A stretch of DNA of 64,000 bases from Colocasia esculenta (Eukaryota; Streptophyta; Magnoliopsida; Alismatales; Araceae). The notes under the pieces were generated by a model. That model was not told where the DNA came from. It ran no database searches and worked only from the letters and a program-made list of their open reading frames with translations. Below, piece after piece: positions 21,924 through 35,825 of this stretch. Location: contig CM024755.1 of assembly GCA_014218235.1 (NCBI GenBank), forward strand, positions 102,404,948 through 102,468,947, written 5' to 3'. The translations under genes were made by a program, and so were the position numbers. Numbering within the stretch: the first letter of the stretch is position 1; the number at the start of each line of letters is the position of its first letter.

Positions 21924-24900
21924 TGTGACGGCCCTGTATATTTAGCCTATTAAGGCTCTATATCCAGATCCGCCTCTCGCGAACGGACCGAAGTCTCGCA
22001 AGGGATATCTCACACAAGTGTCCAGTAAGAATATAAAAGACAACTACACAGTATAAGACACAAGAAAGTACATGTGCTCACACCTGCATATAACAATTTA
22101 CAACTGTCCCATTACATTATTACATGTCTAATTAAAAAGTACAACTACCTGAGACATACCCCGAGGGAGCACAAGCTCACACATAAACTAACTACAACTC
22201 AACTGCTGGTGGTACAAGTCTGCCACAACGCTGCTGCAAGCCAAACACACGGCAAACCCTGAAAAGAACTGTAGGGAAGTGAGCCTCAACAAGTCACAGG
22301 CTCAGTAGGGGCTACCCAAAACAACACCGTAACCACGGACACCTCAACCCCAAAGGGTCTCACTGGCAGCACCAATAGCCAAACCATTTCATGCTCACAA
22401 CAATTGAATTTAAATTGCAATTAAATATAAACACATTAACTATTCACAACCTCGGAGAGTAAGAGGGAACAACAGGACTAGCTCCACACCACTAGTCCGC
22501 TCAACAATAGTAACGCCTAGGCCTCAAGCCTCACAGGCAAACCACAGTCACAACCAATCATTTAAGTTATAAGCCGCACAAGCAAACCACTGCCTAGGCT
22601 ATAAGCTTCACAGGCGAGTCTCAAGTACGTGGGTAATAGGACTGCTAACCAAAAGCTGGCCCTTTATACCCCAAACCACAATATGTCGGAAGCCACACAC
22701 CGAATGGCAGGGCTGGCTACAACGACCAATCCTTCACACACGAAAACCATATACAGAAGCTTACTCGAGAAAGGGTAAAGCACATTGAGTGGAAGGTCAC
22801 ACCATATGACCTCCACGAAACACAGTTCCACGTCAACACCAGAAAAGACTGGTATACGACGTACCACCACAAACCATTACCCACACACACGGAGTACAGG
22901 TACCTATTACCACAAGGTACCAGCACGGAGACCGCAAGTAAACCAGTGCTGTAACAGGGCACACTATAGCGAGCTAAACAACATTTGGTGAGTTAATACT
23001 CACCAACCATAACCAAAACTGTGCCACCACTCGGGCACACCACAAGCTACAACTGCAGTCACAACTGTGCCAACACCAGGGCACACCTCGAACGGGTCAA
23101 ACCTCGACTACGAGTCACAAACTCACGAGCCACAGCCAGTGGCAAAGCACGAGTCGGAAAGGAACGACGCCACCACACGGGAACGGACTACTGGCTGATC
23201 AGGCCAATATCCAACCCGGACAACACAACACAAGAACAATCTCTCAGTGTCGTAGCCACGGACCCTCAGTCCAGCTATGGCTCCACAAACTCACAAGTCA
23301 AGCAACTAACTATGGAGACTAACAAACACCACCACTACCTGCAGTCTCACACAATGCAGGCCTATGCCTGGCACCTTTAGGGACTCAGGCCCGAGCTCCC
23401 TAAAGTGAGGCACTGGAACAGGACTAGTTGGGGCCCAGCACGTCTACTGGTGTCTGTACCCCAACTACGAGCGTGCTACAAGCGACTGCACACCCACAAA
23501 CACAAGCTGCTGCCCTACTGTCGTCTTTCCCTCAGCCGGATGTACAACTCAAACACAGGAGTGAGGGTGTCCAAGACAGACGACACAGACCTCGACGGTA
23601 CCACGCAAGTACCGGGACAAACCCCGAGCACAACAAACACACGTGCCTGGCTCACAAAGAACCTGGGGTACCCGACTAGAGAGGCATTCTGGAACAGGCG
23701 CCGGACCACCACACTCGGCAAGCTCAAACCACGATATATACACAAACACATTCTATTACCAATCACAGTACATATGTTAGGAATAGCTTGTTCCAGTCAC
23801 CTTGTGACGTACAAGGTAACCTACATAATCACACACATAAACCATATTAATAATAACACCACAGCCTGTCATCGGTCACCTTGTGACCTCCACTACCACA
23901 CTAAACACAGTACACGATAATCACGTAATAACCATACTTATACTTTACTAATTTTCCATCGAGGATAACTTATAAAAGATCCTAAAAATCAAGGCTAAGT
24001 TCAAATGTGAACCTCACTGCCACAACACCACAGACTAACCACAATAATTAAGATACAATAAACACGACGACGTACGATGTGCCATGTACACAAACCATAT
24101 GCACGGCTTCCAAATCATGTAAACACCATGCTAATTATATAGATAACACATTGGCCACGTTAAACCAGCCCACCTTGTGAGCAACACGCTTCGTGAGCGT
24201 AGCAAGTGCACTGGCTCCACCTGTCATTGCCATGCACAACAAATACCACTAACCAGATATTCAAAATACAGAAAGCATGCATAACGGGACCTCTCAGCTA
24301 AGGTCGCGACAAGGGGCAAGGTCACCTTCAGAACACGACGCCCCGACATGCCGCGTTCAAACCATGAATGCGACGGATTGAGCTGTTGCGTTAACAACGC
24401 GACGCCCAGGTCTATCGCCTTCATAGGTGCAAACCCTAATCCGGGAGAAACTCCTCGGATCACCATTCCAGAACATTCAAACCACGATTAATTCACATTT
24501 TCCATGCTTTAATGGATACCCTAGCATGGTATCTACAGTTTTCAAAGCAATAAACAAACTATCATGCAATCCACAGCACGAAACAAGGTAGAACACCCTA
24601 CCTTCGCGAAGAACGCAAAAAACCGAAGATCCCTCGCCGTTTCCCCCGCTCCACACGACGTCCTTGCGGCGAGAACACGCCCCACGCACCTATAGAACCT
24701 CGAACCGCCCGAAGGAACCCTACAGCAGCTACCCCTGGTCGAGCAGAGCCTGTGAAAGCTCTGTTCGACCAGGGTTCCTTAAAAATTCATTGCAGTTGAG
24801 AACGCGATGTAGCCCTACGTCGCAACCTGATCGCGATGTAGGTGGCCGTCGCCTTCCCACTCCTGACGTCAGCAAGCCCTGCCCCGCACGCGACACGTGG

Positions 24901-25152
24901 CGCGCATGCAGACGTCAACCCAAACAGCGGCAACAAGAACGCGACCACCAGGGCTGTCGCGTTCAAAACGCGACGCACACCCCTGTCGCGTTCACAGGCA
25001 GAAAACCTGTGAGCGCTTTGGGCCCAATCTGGCGGCCCACCAAGCCTCACAACGCGCGTAAACACCTGAAACACGCACTAATGGGCCACACATTGGCCAC
25101 CAAACCTACTAAGCAGGGATCCGCAAAGATCAGAAAAATGCACGATGTTACA
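21924..25152 (-). repeat. Right (5') LTR of element B
   Basis: 3229 bp, from TGTGACGGCC to CGATGTTACA on the plus strand. It closely matches the left LTR outside the LINE. Directly after it Gypsy A resumes in the protease gene with GAAGGTACAG. Confidence 0.9.
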
Positions 25153-26144
25153 GAAGGTACAGTTCCTATTATGGGTATTGATGCTAGAGTTTGTTTTGAT
25201 ACTAGTGCTACACATACATTTGTGTCTGAGAGGTTTGCAAAGATATTACTTAAAGAGTCAGATGCAGAAGTTATTGATTTGGATATTCCCTTATCTGTGC
25301 ATACACCAGCAGGAGCCATGATCACTAAGAACTGTTTTTCCTCACTGTATGTGTGCATAGAAGAGTGGGATTTGGCAGGGTGATTTTATTTGTTAAAGAT
25401 GAAAGACTTTGATGCCATTTTGGGTCTAGATTGGCTGGAAGAACACTATGCTCTACTAGATTGTCGGAAGAAGAAAATCATTTTCTGTATTCCAGGAGAG
25501 GATGAGTTTTCACATCCCTTACCCAAGAACATGGCTGGAAAGTTTGTGGTGTCAGCATTAAGGTGGCCAAGATGTTGAACAAAGGTTGTAGTGCATACTT
25601 GGCTAGTGTGGTTGTGTCTAAAGATACTAAAACCCCACATATTGAAGTGATAGAGGTTGTTCATGAATATGTGGATGTATTTTCCAAGGATCTTTCTAGT
25701 TTGCCGCCGGAAAGAGAGATTGAGTTCACTATTGAGTTGATGCCAGGTACAACTCCTATTTCCAAGGCACCTTACCGTATGGAACCAGTAGAATTGGCAG
25801 AGCTCAGAAGGCAGTTGCAAGACTCATTGGACAAGGGTTTCATTTGTCCAAGTTCTTCACCATGGGGAGCTCTAGTTCTCTTTGTTAAGAAGAAAGATGG
25901 TTCAATGAGGCTGTGCATTAATTATCGGAAGCTTAATCAAGTAGCAATCAAGAATAGGTATCCTTTACCCCGTATTGATGACCTATTTGATTAGTTACAG
26001 GGAGCTTCGATATTTTCAAAGATAGATCTTCGCTCGGGTTACCACCAACTCTACATAAAGGCCGATGACACATCTAAGATGGATTTTCGGATGCGGTATA
26101 GTCATTATGAGTTTCTGGTATTTCCTTTTAGCCTGACAAATGCC
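25153..26144 (+). pseudogene. pol: Gypsy A protease and RT N-terminal half, broken
   Basis: The segment starts with the protease, where the active-site triad reads DTSA instead of DTGA (CFDTSATHTF), which should abolish activity. A TGA at 25381 interrupts it; the frame is then open for MKDFDAILGLDWLEEHYA (from 25399) and shifts again near 25565. RT blocks follow: REIEFTIELMPG, SPWGALVLFVKKKDGS and MRLCINYRKLN, then a TAG at 25993 where the relative at 49727 has CAG. RT continues to SHYEFLVFPF and is cut by insert E. Confidence 0.85.
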
Positions 26145-27601
<1,457 letters not shown>

Positions 27602-29984
27602 ATGCCCCAGCAACATTTATGGACTTGATGAATCCGGTCTTTAGGCCGTATCTGGATAGTTTTGTAGTTGTCTTCATAGACGATGTTTTGATATATTCTC
27701 CTAATGAAGCGTCTCACCGTGAGCATTTGAAGATTGTACTAGATGTATTGCGAGAAAACAAACTGTTTGCCAAGCTCAATAAGTGTGACTTTTGGATGAA
27801 GGAAGTTCATTTCCTTGGTCATGTGATTTCAGGAAATGGTATAGCTGTGGATCCATCCAAGGTGAAGACAGTGTTAGATTGGGAGACTCCAAAATCACCA
27901 TCTAAAATACGGAGTTTCTTGGGATTAGCTGGTTATTATCGCTGTTTTATAGAGAGCTTTGCATCCATTGCGGCACCATTAACCAAGCTAACAAGGAAAT
28001 GAGTCAAGTTTGCATGGTCCGAGGAATGCGAGCAGAGCTTCCGAGAGTTGAGAAGTAGCTTGACGTCTGCCTCTGTATTAGTTCTACCTAGCGGGATAGA
28101 TGGTTTCATGATCTACATAGATGCTTCTCACATTGGTCTTGGTTGTGTGCTAATGCAGGATGGGAAAGTGGTTGCCTATGCTTCTAGACAATTAAAGGAA
28201 CATGAGCGTAACTACCTGACCCATGATTTGGAGTTAGCAGCAGTGGTTCGTGCTTTGAAGATCTGGTGACACTATCTTCATGGTGTCAAGTTTGAAGTGT
28301 TCATTGATCATCAGAGTCTCAAGTACTTGTTCTCGCAGAAGGAGTTAAATCTGAGGCAGAGGAGATGGGTTGAGTTCTTGAAGGATTATGATTTTGAGTT
28401 GCAATTTCACCCAGGCAAGGCTAATGTGGTAGCCGTGCGATAAGTAAGAAGAGGACTGCAATGCAGAAGGATGGGAAGTTCATGGAAGATGCGACTTATG
28501 CTTTAGTAGAGGTTGCATCACAATTGTTCTAGACTTTTGTGGCTCAATTGTCTATTAGGTCTACTATACTAGACATCATGGTGGATGGTCAAAAGGATGA
28601 TCCTAGGTTGCCGGAGATGATTGGGAAGTCAGGTATTGCTCGTGATGAGGAGGGCGTTATCTGATTTCAGCATAGAGTGTGTGTGCCAGACGTTGTCGAT
28701 GTGAGGAAGCAGATTTTGGAAGAGGCTCATAGATCCAAGTTTACAATACATCCAGGTAGTGGTAAAATATATCAAGATTTGAAATGGACTTTCTGGTGGC
28801 AAGGTATGAAAAGAGATGTGGCTGACTTTGTGGCTAGATGCTTAACATGCCAACAAGTAAAGGTAGAACGCCAGAGGCCATCAGGACTGATGCAAAAGAT
28901 TGATATTTCGTTATGGAAATGGGAAGAAGTCACCATGGATTTTGTCTCAGGTTTGCCCAGATCTTTTATGGGCAATGACTCTATTTGGGTAATTGTGGAT
29001 AGATTCTCTAAGACCGCTCATTTCTTACATATGAAAAAGAAGCAGTCTGTTGAGAGTTTAGCCAAGCTTTATGTGGATGGTATTGTCAGATTGCATGGAG
29101 TTGCAAAATCTATCATCTAGGATAGAGATCCAAGGTTTACTTCAAGGTTATGACAAGGTTTGCAGGTTGCTCTTGGTTCACAAGTGAAACTTAGTTTAGC
29201 ATTTCACACACAGACGGATGAACAATTTGAAAGGACAATCCAGACTCTTGAAGACATGTTGAGAGTGTGTGCTCTAGATTGGAAGGGTGACCGGAAATGA
29301 CATTTACCTCTTGTGGAGTTTGCCTATAATAACATTTTTCATGCAAGTATAGCTATGGCTCCATTTCAGGCTTTGTATGGTAGGCCCTATAGATCTTCTT
29401 TGTGTTGGGAGGAAGTTGGAGATAGACAGCTAGTTGGACCTGAAATTGTGTAAGAAACATCTAGTAAAATTCAGCTAATCTAGCAAAGATTAAAGGCAGC
29501 TCAAGACCGGCAGAAAAGCTATGCAGATAATAGAAGAAAAGATTTAGAGTTTGAGGTGGGAGAGCATGTTTTCCTTAAGGTTTCTCCAACAAAGGGGATA
29601 ATCAGATTTGGTCAGCGTGGGAAGTTGAACCCAAGGTTCATTGGACCATTTGAGATCTTAAAGAAGGTTGGAAATGTGGCTTACCAATTGGCATTATTGC
29701 CATCTATGGAAAACATTCATCCCGTATTTCACATTTCTATGCTAAGGAAGTATGTACGGGACCCATCTTATGTTCTTAATTATGAGCCGGTGGATTTACA
29801 ACAATATTAATCCTTTGAGGAGTAGCACATAAAGATTCTAGGCCGTAAGGTTCAACATTTGAGGTCCAAGAGAATTTCCTTGGCAAAGGTCTTATGGAGG
29901 AATTTTGCTGAAGAAGAGACAACTTGGGAGTTGGAAGAAGGAATGAAGATGAAGTATCCACATCTTTTCAGTGAGTTTTCTTAA
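27602..29984 (+). pseudogene. pol: Gypsy A RT C-terminal half, RNase H, integrase, chromodomain; broken
   Basis: RT continues with PATFMDLMN and the catalytic VVFIDDVLIYS, then HFLGHVIS and SFLGLAGYYRCFI. RNase H shows YIDASHIGLGCVL and YASRQLKEHERNY. Integrase has the zinc-binding H-H-C-C region (CLTCQQVKVERQRPSG), TMDFVSGLP and VIVDRFSKTAHF. The C-terminus has HVFLKVSPT, VFHISMLRKY and a chromodomain-like KVLWRNFAEEETTWELE. In-frame stops occur at about 28000, 28267, 29118, 29150, 29298, 29451, 29481 and 29808. Most sit where the relative D has TGG, CGA, CAG or CAA, as expected of C-to-T decay. Confidence 0.9.
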
Positions 29985-30010
29985 ATTCAATCTTCGAGGA
30001 TGAAGATTAT

Positions 30011-30026
30011 TTTAAGGGGGAGAGAG
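30011..30026 (+). other. Polypurine tract of Gypsy A
   Basis: TTTAAGGGGGAGAGAG directly abuts the 3' LTR start at 30027. Confidence 0.85.
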
Positions 30027-32766
30027 TGTGATGCCCTGAAATTTTGTTCATAGACTTTAATTTCAATTGTTATCTATTTTATTGTGTATTTAAAAATTTC
30101 TGTGAATATGTAAGTATAGTTAAGTTTTCTTGAAGAGAGGTTAGTCTGTTCTCGGGAAGATTGATGGCTGTGTCGACCTATGTTGCTGACGACAACATCA
30201 ATTTTTATCGACAGTAGGTTAACGAAAACATCTCTTGCCATCAACTTTAGGTAAACGTCCATATCGATTGACGTCAACTTTGGGTAGATGGCAATCACCA
30301 TGCTGTCAAATTCTTTCGGTGCAGACCACAAAATTTCGCATTCCAGCTCCGGTGGAGTTATGGTAAGGGCGAAAACTTAGGAAACGTTCAGTGTTATGAC
30401 TCCTACCTCTCTGGACCGAGTATGGGAGGCCAATCCTTTTATAAAGGGGTGGTCTAGCCTTCTTAGTCCTGTTTTGGAGTCTCTCCAAGTCTCAAGAGGA
30501 TAGAAGAAGGGAGATTCGGCAATTTGGACTTCGTGCAGACCAAGATCCAGTGCCTTCGAGTTAGGAGGCTGTGCCTTTGAAGGTTGAAGGTGTCTTTAGC
30601 GTGCTCATGTCATAGGAGACCGTCTGGCTGAGGATCTTTACCACAGAGGGAGAACTGTCTTGGTTGGCCAAGGTGGGATTCATCAGCTAAATCCATAGAT
30701 CTTTTGGTGCTTTAGAGGCAAGTAACTTAGGGATCGGGTTCCCAACTATAGTTTCTACATTTTTATAATTTTTTCATAATTTTAGAAATTAAAACAACAA
30801 TCAGATTTGGGGTTTGTATGAGTTCCAGAAGGGTTCTATTATCTGTCAGGTTAACGGCAACTTGACTGATGTCAAGAACGAACTTAACGTCAAGCCCCTT
30901 GCCGTCAAATGAACTTAACGACAACTCTGTTGCCGTCAAGTTCTTCTGTCTACCATTTTTACTTGTTTTTACTTTTGGAATTATATCTTTATGTTTAGAC
31001 TTCGTATGGATCTTCTATGAGATGTGTAGGGTTAAGTAGGTTAACTTCTTACCATACTACAATTTGGGTTATTTCTTGTAGACACTATGATTTAGGGTAA
31101 TTTCTGAATTATGTAAATAAGCATAGATTTAAGAAGAGATTTTGTACTTAAAGCATGTTCATGATCAAAATTATGATTTCTGTGTAGAAATACAAGCCAG
31201 GGTTATGTTCATGCTGTGATGGATCTATAATCATAATTTCACTATTTTCTGTAATTTCTATTACTGAAATACAAAAATTAGTAGTATCATTTTAATTTTA
31301 TAAATAGTTTCGAGATTCCAAAAATCATGATATTTTGAAAAACGGATTATGTTACTATGATATACTCTCAGTAAAGATATTGAACCTGGTTGACAGACGG
31401 TTTCAGTGTAATGAATATTTCTCTATTTATATCAATGCTTAGATTAATACGAAAATTAGTGTATAAGTTAGAAAATCATCAAAAACTACTGGCTTACTCC
31501 ATGATGATAGAGTCACGTTCTGACCAAAGTTTGTGAATTTATGATATCTATAACCATTTTAAGTCTGCTATCATCATGAGAAATGTGTTATATTAAATAG
31601 ATTTTTAGGAAATTCTCAGAAAATGCAGCATGTGATCAATCTGAAATATGTCTCTGCCATGATTTGAATATGTGTATATGATTTGGGTAGCATGTTATAT
31701 TGCATTTGAATCTGGAAAATTCGTATATGATTCTATATTCGACCAATAAGGCACTGCCACCTTAGAAGTAATCTGGAATAGGACCATAGTAATGCCCCTA
31801 TGAAAGTGTTCAATATGTTATATATGTTCCCGAGGGCACATAAAGAAATTCTGGAGGTTGACAAGTACCATTGGTAATGGTAAGGAGGACTTCCCCCAGT
31901 TTTGCGCAGTAACGAAGACTCTTTCACTGTCTGCCTCAGTGATGAGTATATGTTCATATGTCTACGTGACTTCTAATGGGTGGTTTGGACTGTGTCTTGG
32001 CATTGTATATAGGTATATTTTATTCAATATGTTTAATTTCAGTCTTAGAATGATTAGAATGTAATACTTGTCATATTTCATTTCGGTTGAATGTTTAGTA
32101 GTCATGCTCACTTATGCAAATTCTTGAAATCATGTATGCCATATACACCATGTTGATACTTGAAATTAAGTCATAATGATCAGATCTGAAATCACTTGGC
32201 AACGTTATACATTATGATGTTAGTATAATGTCTTAAACTCATGCCTTATGCAAGTAGCATTTATACATAGTTTTGATTTAAGACATGTTTAGTAAATGAT
32301 TATCTTACAAGTATTATGATTGTTGAAATCTATATGCAATAACATGATTTGAAACTATCTTATATGTTAGATTGGTAGTCCATTTTTGGGTTGTTTGCTG
32401 AGTCTTCGTTGTAGACTCATACTTGCTTAACATTTCAGTTGAGATGGCAGATCCTGAGACTTTAGTAGTGGGATCGGATTCAGAGCGTGAAGATTAGATT
32501 TGTGTGTTGAGTGACCTTTGTATGTGAGGAATTATTATGTTTTGAACCTTGTATTTAAACTACTTTAGTGATTGTGGACTTCTTTCATGGACTATGGACT
32601 TGGATATTAAAGTTGATGAGTTTGTTATTTAATTCCACTGCATTGGTATTTATTTGTGAATGAATCAACCTGCATTTGATATATGTTGGGGTGTGTTCCC
32701 CATGTAGCTCATCACTTGGACTTGATGAGAGTTGATATAACTGTCAGGGTCTAAGTGGGTGTTGCA
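30027..32766 (+). repeat. 3' LTR of Gypsy A
   Basis: 2740 bp, from TGTGATGCCCTG to GGTGTTGCA. Compared with the 5' LTR it has an extra stretch near 30133-30168 and scattered substitutions. TATAAA lies at 30439-30444. Confidence 0.9.
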
Positions 32767-32771
32767 TCCAC

Positions 32772-33354
32772 AATCTATAATGCGCTTTACATCTTGATCT
32801 ATAGTTTATCACTCAACTACACTGGTTGTATGCACATCCACGTGTGGAGATGGTGCACACTTACCATCATTCTTGGCCTAGAACAAAGTTGAACCCCAAA
32901 TTGTCATAAACATATTTATGTTGGAACATATCCAGAAGTAAATGGTTTGCTTATGAATTGTTTGTCATAAAAATCTTAAAGAAGGATACAACAAATTTGA
33001 GTGTATTCTACAATCTGTTAATCGGCCAAGAAGGATGCAGGCTCAGTGGTCATTTTAAAATTCATTTATCTCACACTGAGTTTGATGGTTCTTCAGATGT
33101 ATGTAAATCTAAGTGCATTAAAATTGTGTAAAAAAATGTACGCTTTAAGTTTGTCCAGAAAATCCAATCAAATTCTTAAAAAAAATCTTAGAAAAAAAAT
33201 GAAATATGCAAAACTGAAACAAAAATAAAAGAAACCTGAAATCTGCATGATTTTGGTGAAACAATTCCATGATTCTAGTGAAACATATTTTCATGTATCA
33301 TAAGTTTCATGTTTAAAATGTCCATACTCACAAAGCATAAATAGTCATATATAC
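32772..33354. other. CACTA sequence after Gypsy A, no gene seen
   Basis: AT-rich sequence that continues the intron into which Gypsy A inserted. Nothing recognisable on either strand. Confidence 0.4.
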
Positions 33355-35709
33355 CTATGATCCCATAATCATACTCTCCATCTTTGCAAATTTCTCAGCC
33401 ATGGTTGTCTCCAACTCCTCCATCCTTTGCATCAAGTGTTTGTTCTCAATCCTTAAAACTTCTTTAGACTCATTCCCCCACATAGAAGTTGGAGTGGGAC
33501 CTGTGCCCACACCACTAACATAGCCAAGTCTATCTGGGCCTAAAACCTGGGTATAGGTATCATTCCTTGCAGTCACCTGATGTGGTGTAGAGTCATCGCT
33601 CGGTGGTTGTGCACTTTTCAAAGATTTCAGCTTTTCCTACAAACAAAGACATAAAACATGTTAAATTTCAAAATACATATCAATCATTCATCAGATTCAT
33701 AGGCTTACAATGACATGTCTTGCAGCATCATTGATAGGCTTCCCATCCTTTCGTGTATGTCTCTTTATGAACAAATCAGTACGGTCCAAATCCAAGTGCC
33801 CTTTCACATGCTGTGAACAAATAATTTTAGTTAGTTTGTAAAAATTCAACAATTAAAAGATTGAACAATGAGTTAAAGTTATAAACCTCCTCTTCATGTA
33901 TGTCTGCCACAAATCGAGTCCCAGCACAATGGAACCACTTTTGTTTACTCTTATTCTTCCTATTTGTTTCGCTTGACCGCTGCCAAAAGTCTAAAATATA
34001 ATTAAAAAATGAGATCCAAAATACAATGGGCATTGTTCTCTTAAAATACCTTCCACTCCAAGGTTTTCCATTATTTAATCGCTTCTTTCCATTGATCCAC
34101 ATCAAGCTATGGTACGTTTGGTCGTGTTTGCTGCTTTGCTATCCCATTATACTTGAAGTATAACTCGCGGTTGACATATTTCCAAGAGCGACATTTATTA
34201 TTCAAATCCTGGACCACCCATTTCCTCATTGCATCTGAGATATCATATTTTCTTTGATCATAACATGAAAACATAATATTTAGAGCCCAAGCAACATGAG
34301 TGTAAGAATATAGAAATTAGTCCTGAAAATAGAAATGAATCACATATGCCCTATTGGAATGGGACCAAGAGAATGGGACAGTTCTTGTCATTCTATTTAA
34401 TGTGTTACTCTATTGGAATGGGACCAAGAGAGTTAGTCAATAACACAGAAGTTAAGGCAGCACTAAGATTAAAAGAAAAGATAGAAGACTAGGAGATTAA
34501 TGCCATAAAGCTATCTACACTGGGGAGAATTTTTCACACGATAAGTTGCAACATTCTTGTGCCCAAATGTAGCAATCTATCTGCTGTTGCCAAGAAAGAC
34601 AAAATCCTGATGTATTGCTTAGGGAGAGAAACAATGATTGATCTTCCCAAAATCATCCTAAAGACAATGGTTGACTCTACTAAAAGAATGAGAGATGCCA
34701 AAACAAAACAAACGTTATTTGGCTTCCTTATGGAAACCTGATTACGGAGATCCTTAAAGAAGTGGGACTACTTCTCAACAGAAAAGGCAAGATTTCTTAT
34801 AAGAGGATCAACTCGAGCTCTCTTCTAAAGAATAGATACTAAGTGCATTTGAGGCATGTTTCCTCTCATGAAAACATATGACATCATATTTTTTAACATC
34901 ATAATTTTTTTTAACAAAGGGTGATTTTCAGAAATTAGTTTGTAGGCCTAATTTAACAAATGAATATTTGGGTAAGCCTTAAAGAAGGAACTAATGAATA
35001 TGCTGAAATTGATTAAAAACTTTCTTATGTGGGCTGGCCAGAAAATTAATAAGCAAAAATCTAGCATCATTTTTAGCGGGAACACTCCTATTGCATCCAA
35101 GACATGTTGTGTGAAATTTCATGTAGAAATGTAAAGCTCTTATGAAGTTGTGGAGGGCTAATGCTCTCTCAACTGTAGGTAGGGGTTGATTAGAAATCAT
35201 TGATTTTATGCAGATTTTTATCAAAACATACTGATAAAAAATTAGAGCAGAAAATAAAATTGAATAACATATGTGAAGGACCAAAGCAGAGAAGATGAGT
35301 TTATTTTAAGCAATTACATGAACATATGCAAACACATCATCCTTACATGTTTTGGGCAATTTTCTCCGGTCTTGAAAATTGATTGACATTTTATGTGGAT
35401 CTCTTGCAATAGTCCCCAAAAATGATCTGAGTGATCGCCCACCTGGCCCGACTGGCTGGCCAATGTCATTTCCCTCCACATAAATACGACAACCTTCCTC
35501 CATTGCATACACATCATCATAGGTGGTGTAACCACGCTTTCTAGAGGAAGTAGTTTTCACAGGCTTTTGTTCTGCCTCCATTTCCTCTTCTTTCATATCG
35601 TGCAAATCAGCTTCTGAAGTAACATTATCTTTGTTCCCAGCCAGAAATAATCGAACTTTCTCATCAAACTTGTCCACCTCTTCTCTATTGAACCATGCTT
35701 CCGTAAGCT
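33355..35709 (-). pseudogene. CACTA Transposase_24-like region, several exons
   Basis: Minus-strand exons in sense order. 35306-35709 has RGYTTYDDVYAMEEG, then IYVEGNDIGQPVGPGG and FLGTIARDP. About 34128-34262 has YDISDAMRKWVVQDLNNK. 33887-33990 has DFWQRSSETNRKNKSKQ then HCAGTRFVADIHEE. 33709-33810 has DLDRTDLFIKRHTRKDG. 33355-33636 has RLGYVSGVGTGPTPTSMW and a coiled-coil stretch NKHLMQRMEELETTMAEK. Exons have consensus borders (for example TTTGTAG|G and G|GTATAT for the last). The block order matches Transposase_24-like proteins of plant CACTA elements. It is fused upstream to the Ulp1 domain and continues downstream to the DUF8039-like exon at 4384-4605. Confidence 0.75.
34500..34830 (+). 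pseudogene. Fragment resembling the 'putative plant transposon protein' domain
   Basis: Plus-strand open sequence with AIKLSTLGRIFHT, then PKCSNLSAVAKKDKILMYCL, IDLPKIILKTMVDST and LITEILKEVGLLLN. The pattern (IL..N..P..G....V...D..L.Y..., IDLP.II..M, L...IF...GV) resembles the domain common in plant Gypsy-derived ORFs. It lies opposite to the CACTA gene, inside what would be an intron, so it is probably a small remnant of another element. Similarity is from memory and moderate. Confidence 0.4.
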
Positions 35710-35825
35710 TCAAAAATGAGATTCGATATTATCAAAACTATTATTAAATAAACATCAAGGGTGCACAAGTTTGAAAATAACATGCAAAGCTGGGTATCCT
35801 TCTAAACATTCACTTTTTGGTGCAT

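Larger units (their letters stand above)
8435..25152 (-). mobile_element. Element B, non-coding LTR element in tandem arrangement, in Gypsy A
   Basis: Read on the minus strand: LTR (25152-21924), PBS (21921-21910), internal region (21909-19481), LTR (19480-10358, interrupted by a LINE), PBS (10355-10344) and a second, truncated internal region (10343-8437). The sense strand next to the left LTR carries CGAGGACAACATTTC, the usual stretch before a Gypsy polypurine tract. No gag or pol is seen. The third LTR expected at the left is absent, no target duplication is found, and the host lost about 510 bp of gag at this junction. Insertion followed by deletion, or unequal recombination, is inferred. 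Confidence 0.75.

Noticed and set aside
17310..25074. Paired plus/minus frames of 60-240 codons in the B LTRs
   Set aside because: They occur in LTR sequence, differ by frameshifts between the two LTRs and show no known domain; stop-poor because of the local base composition.
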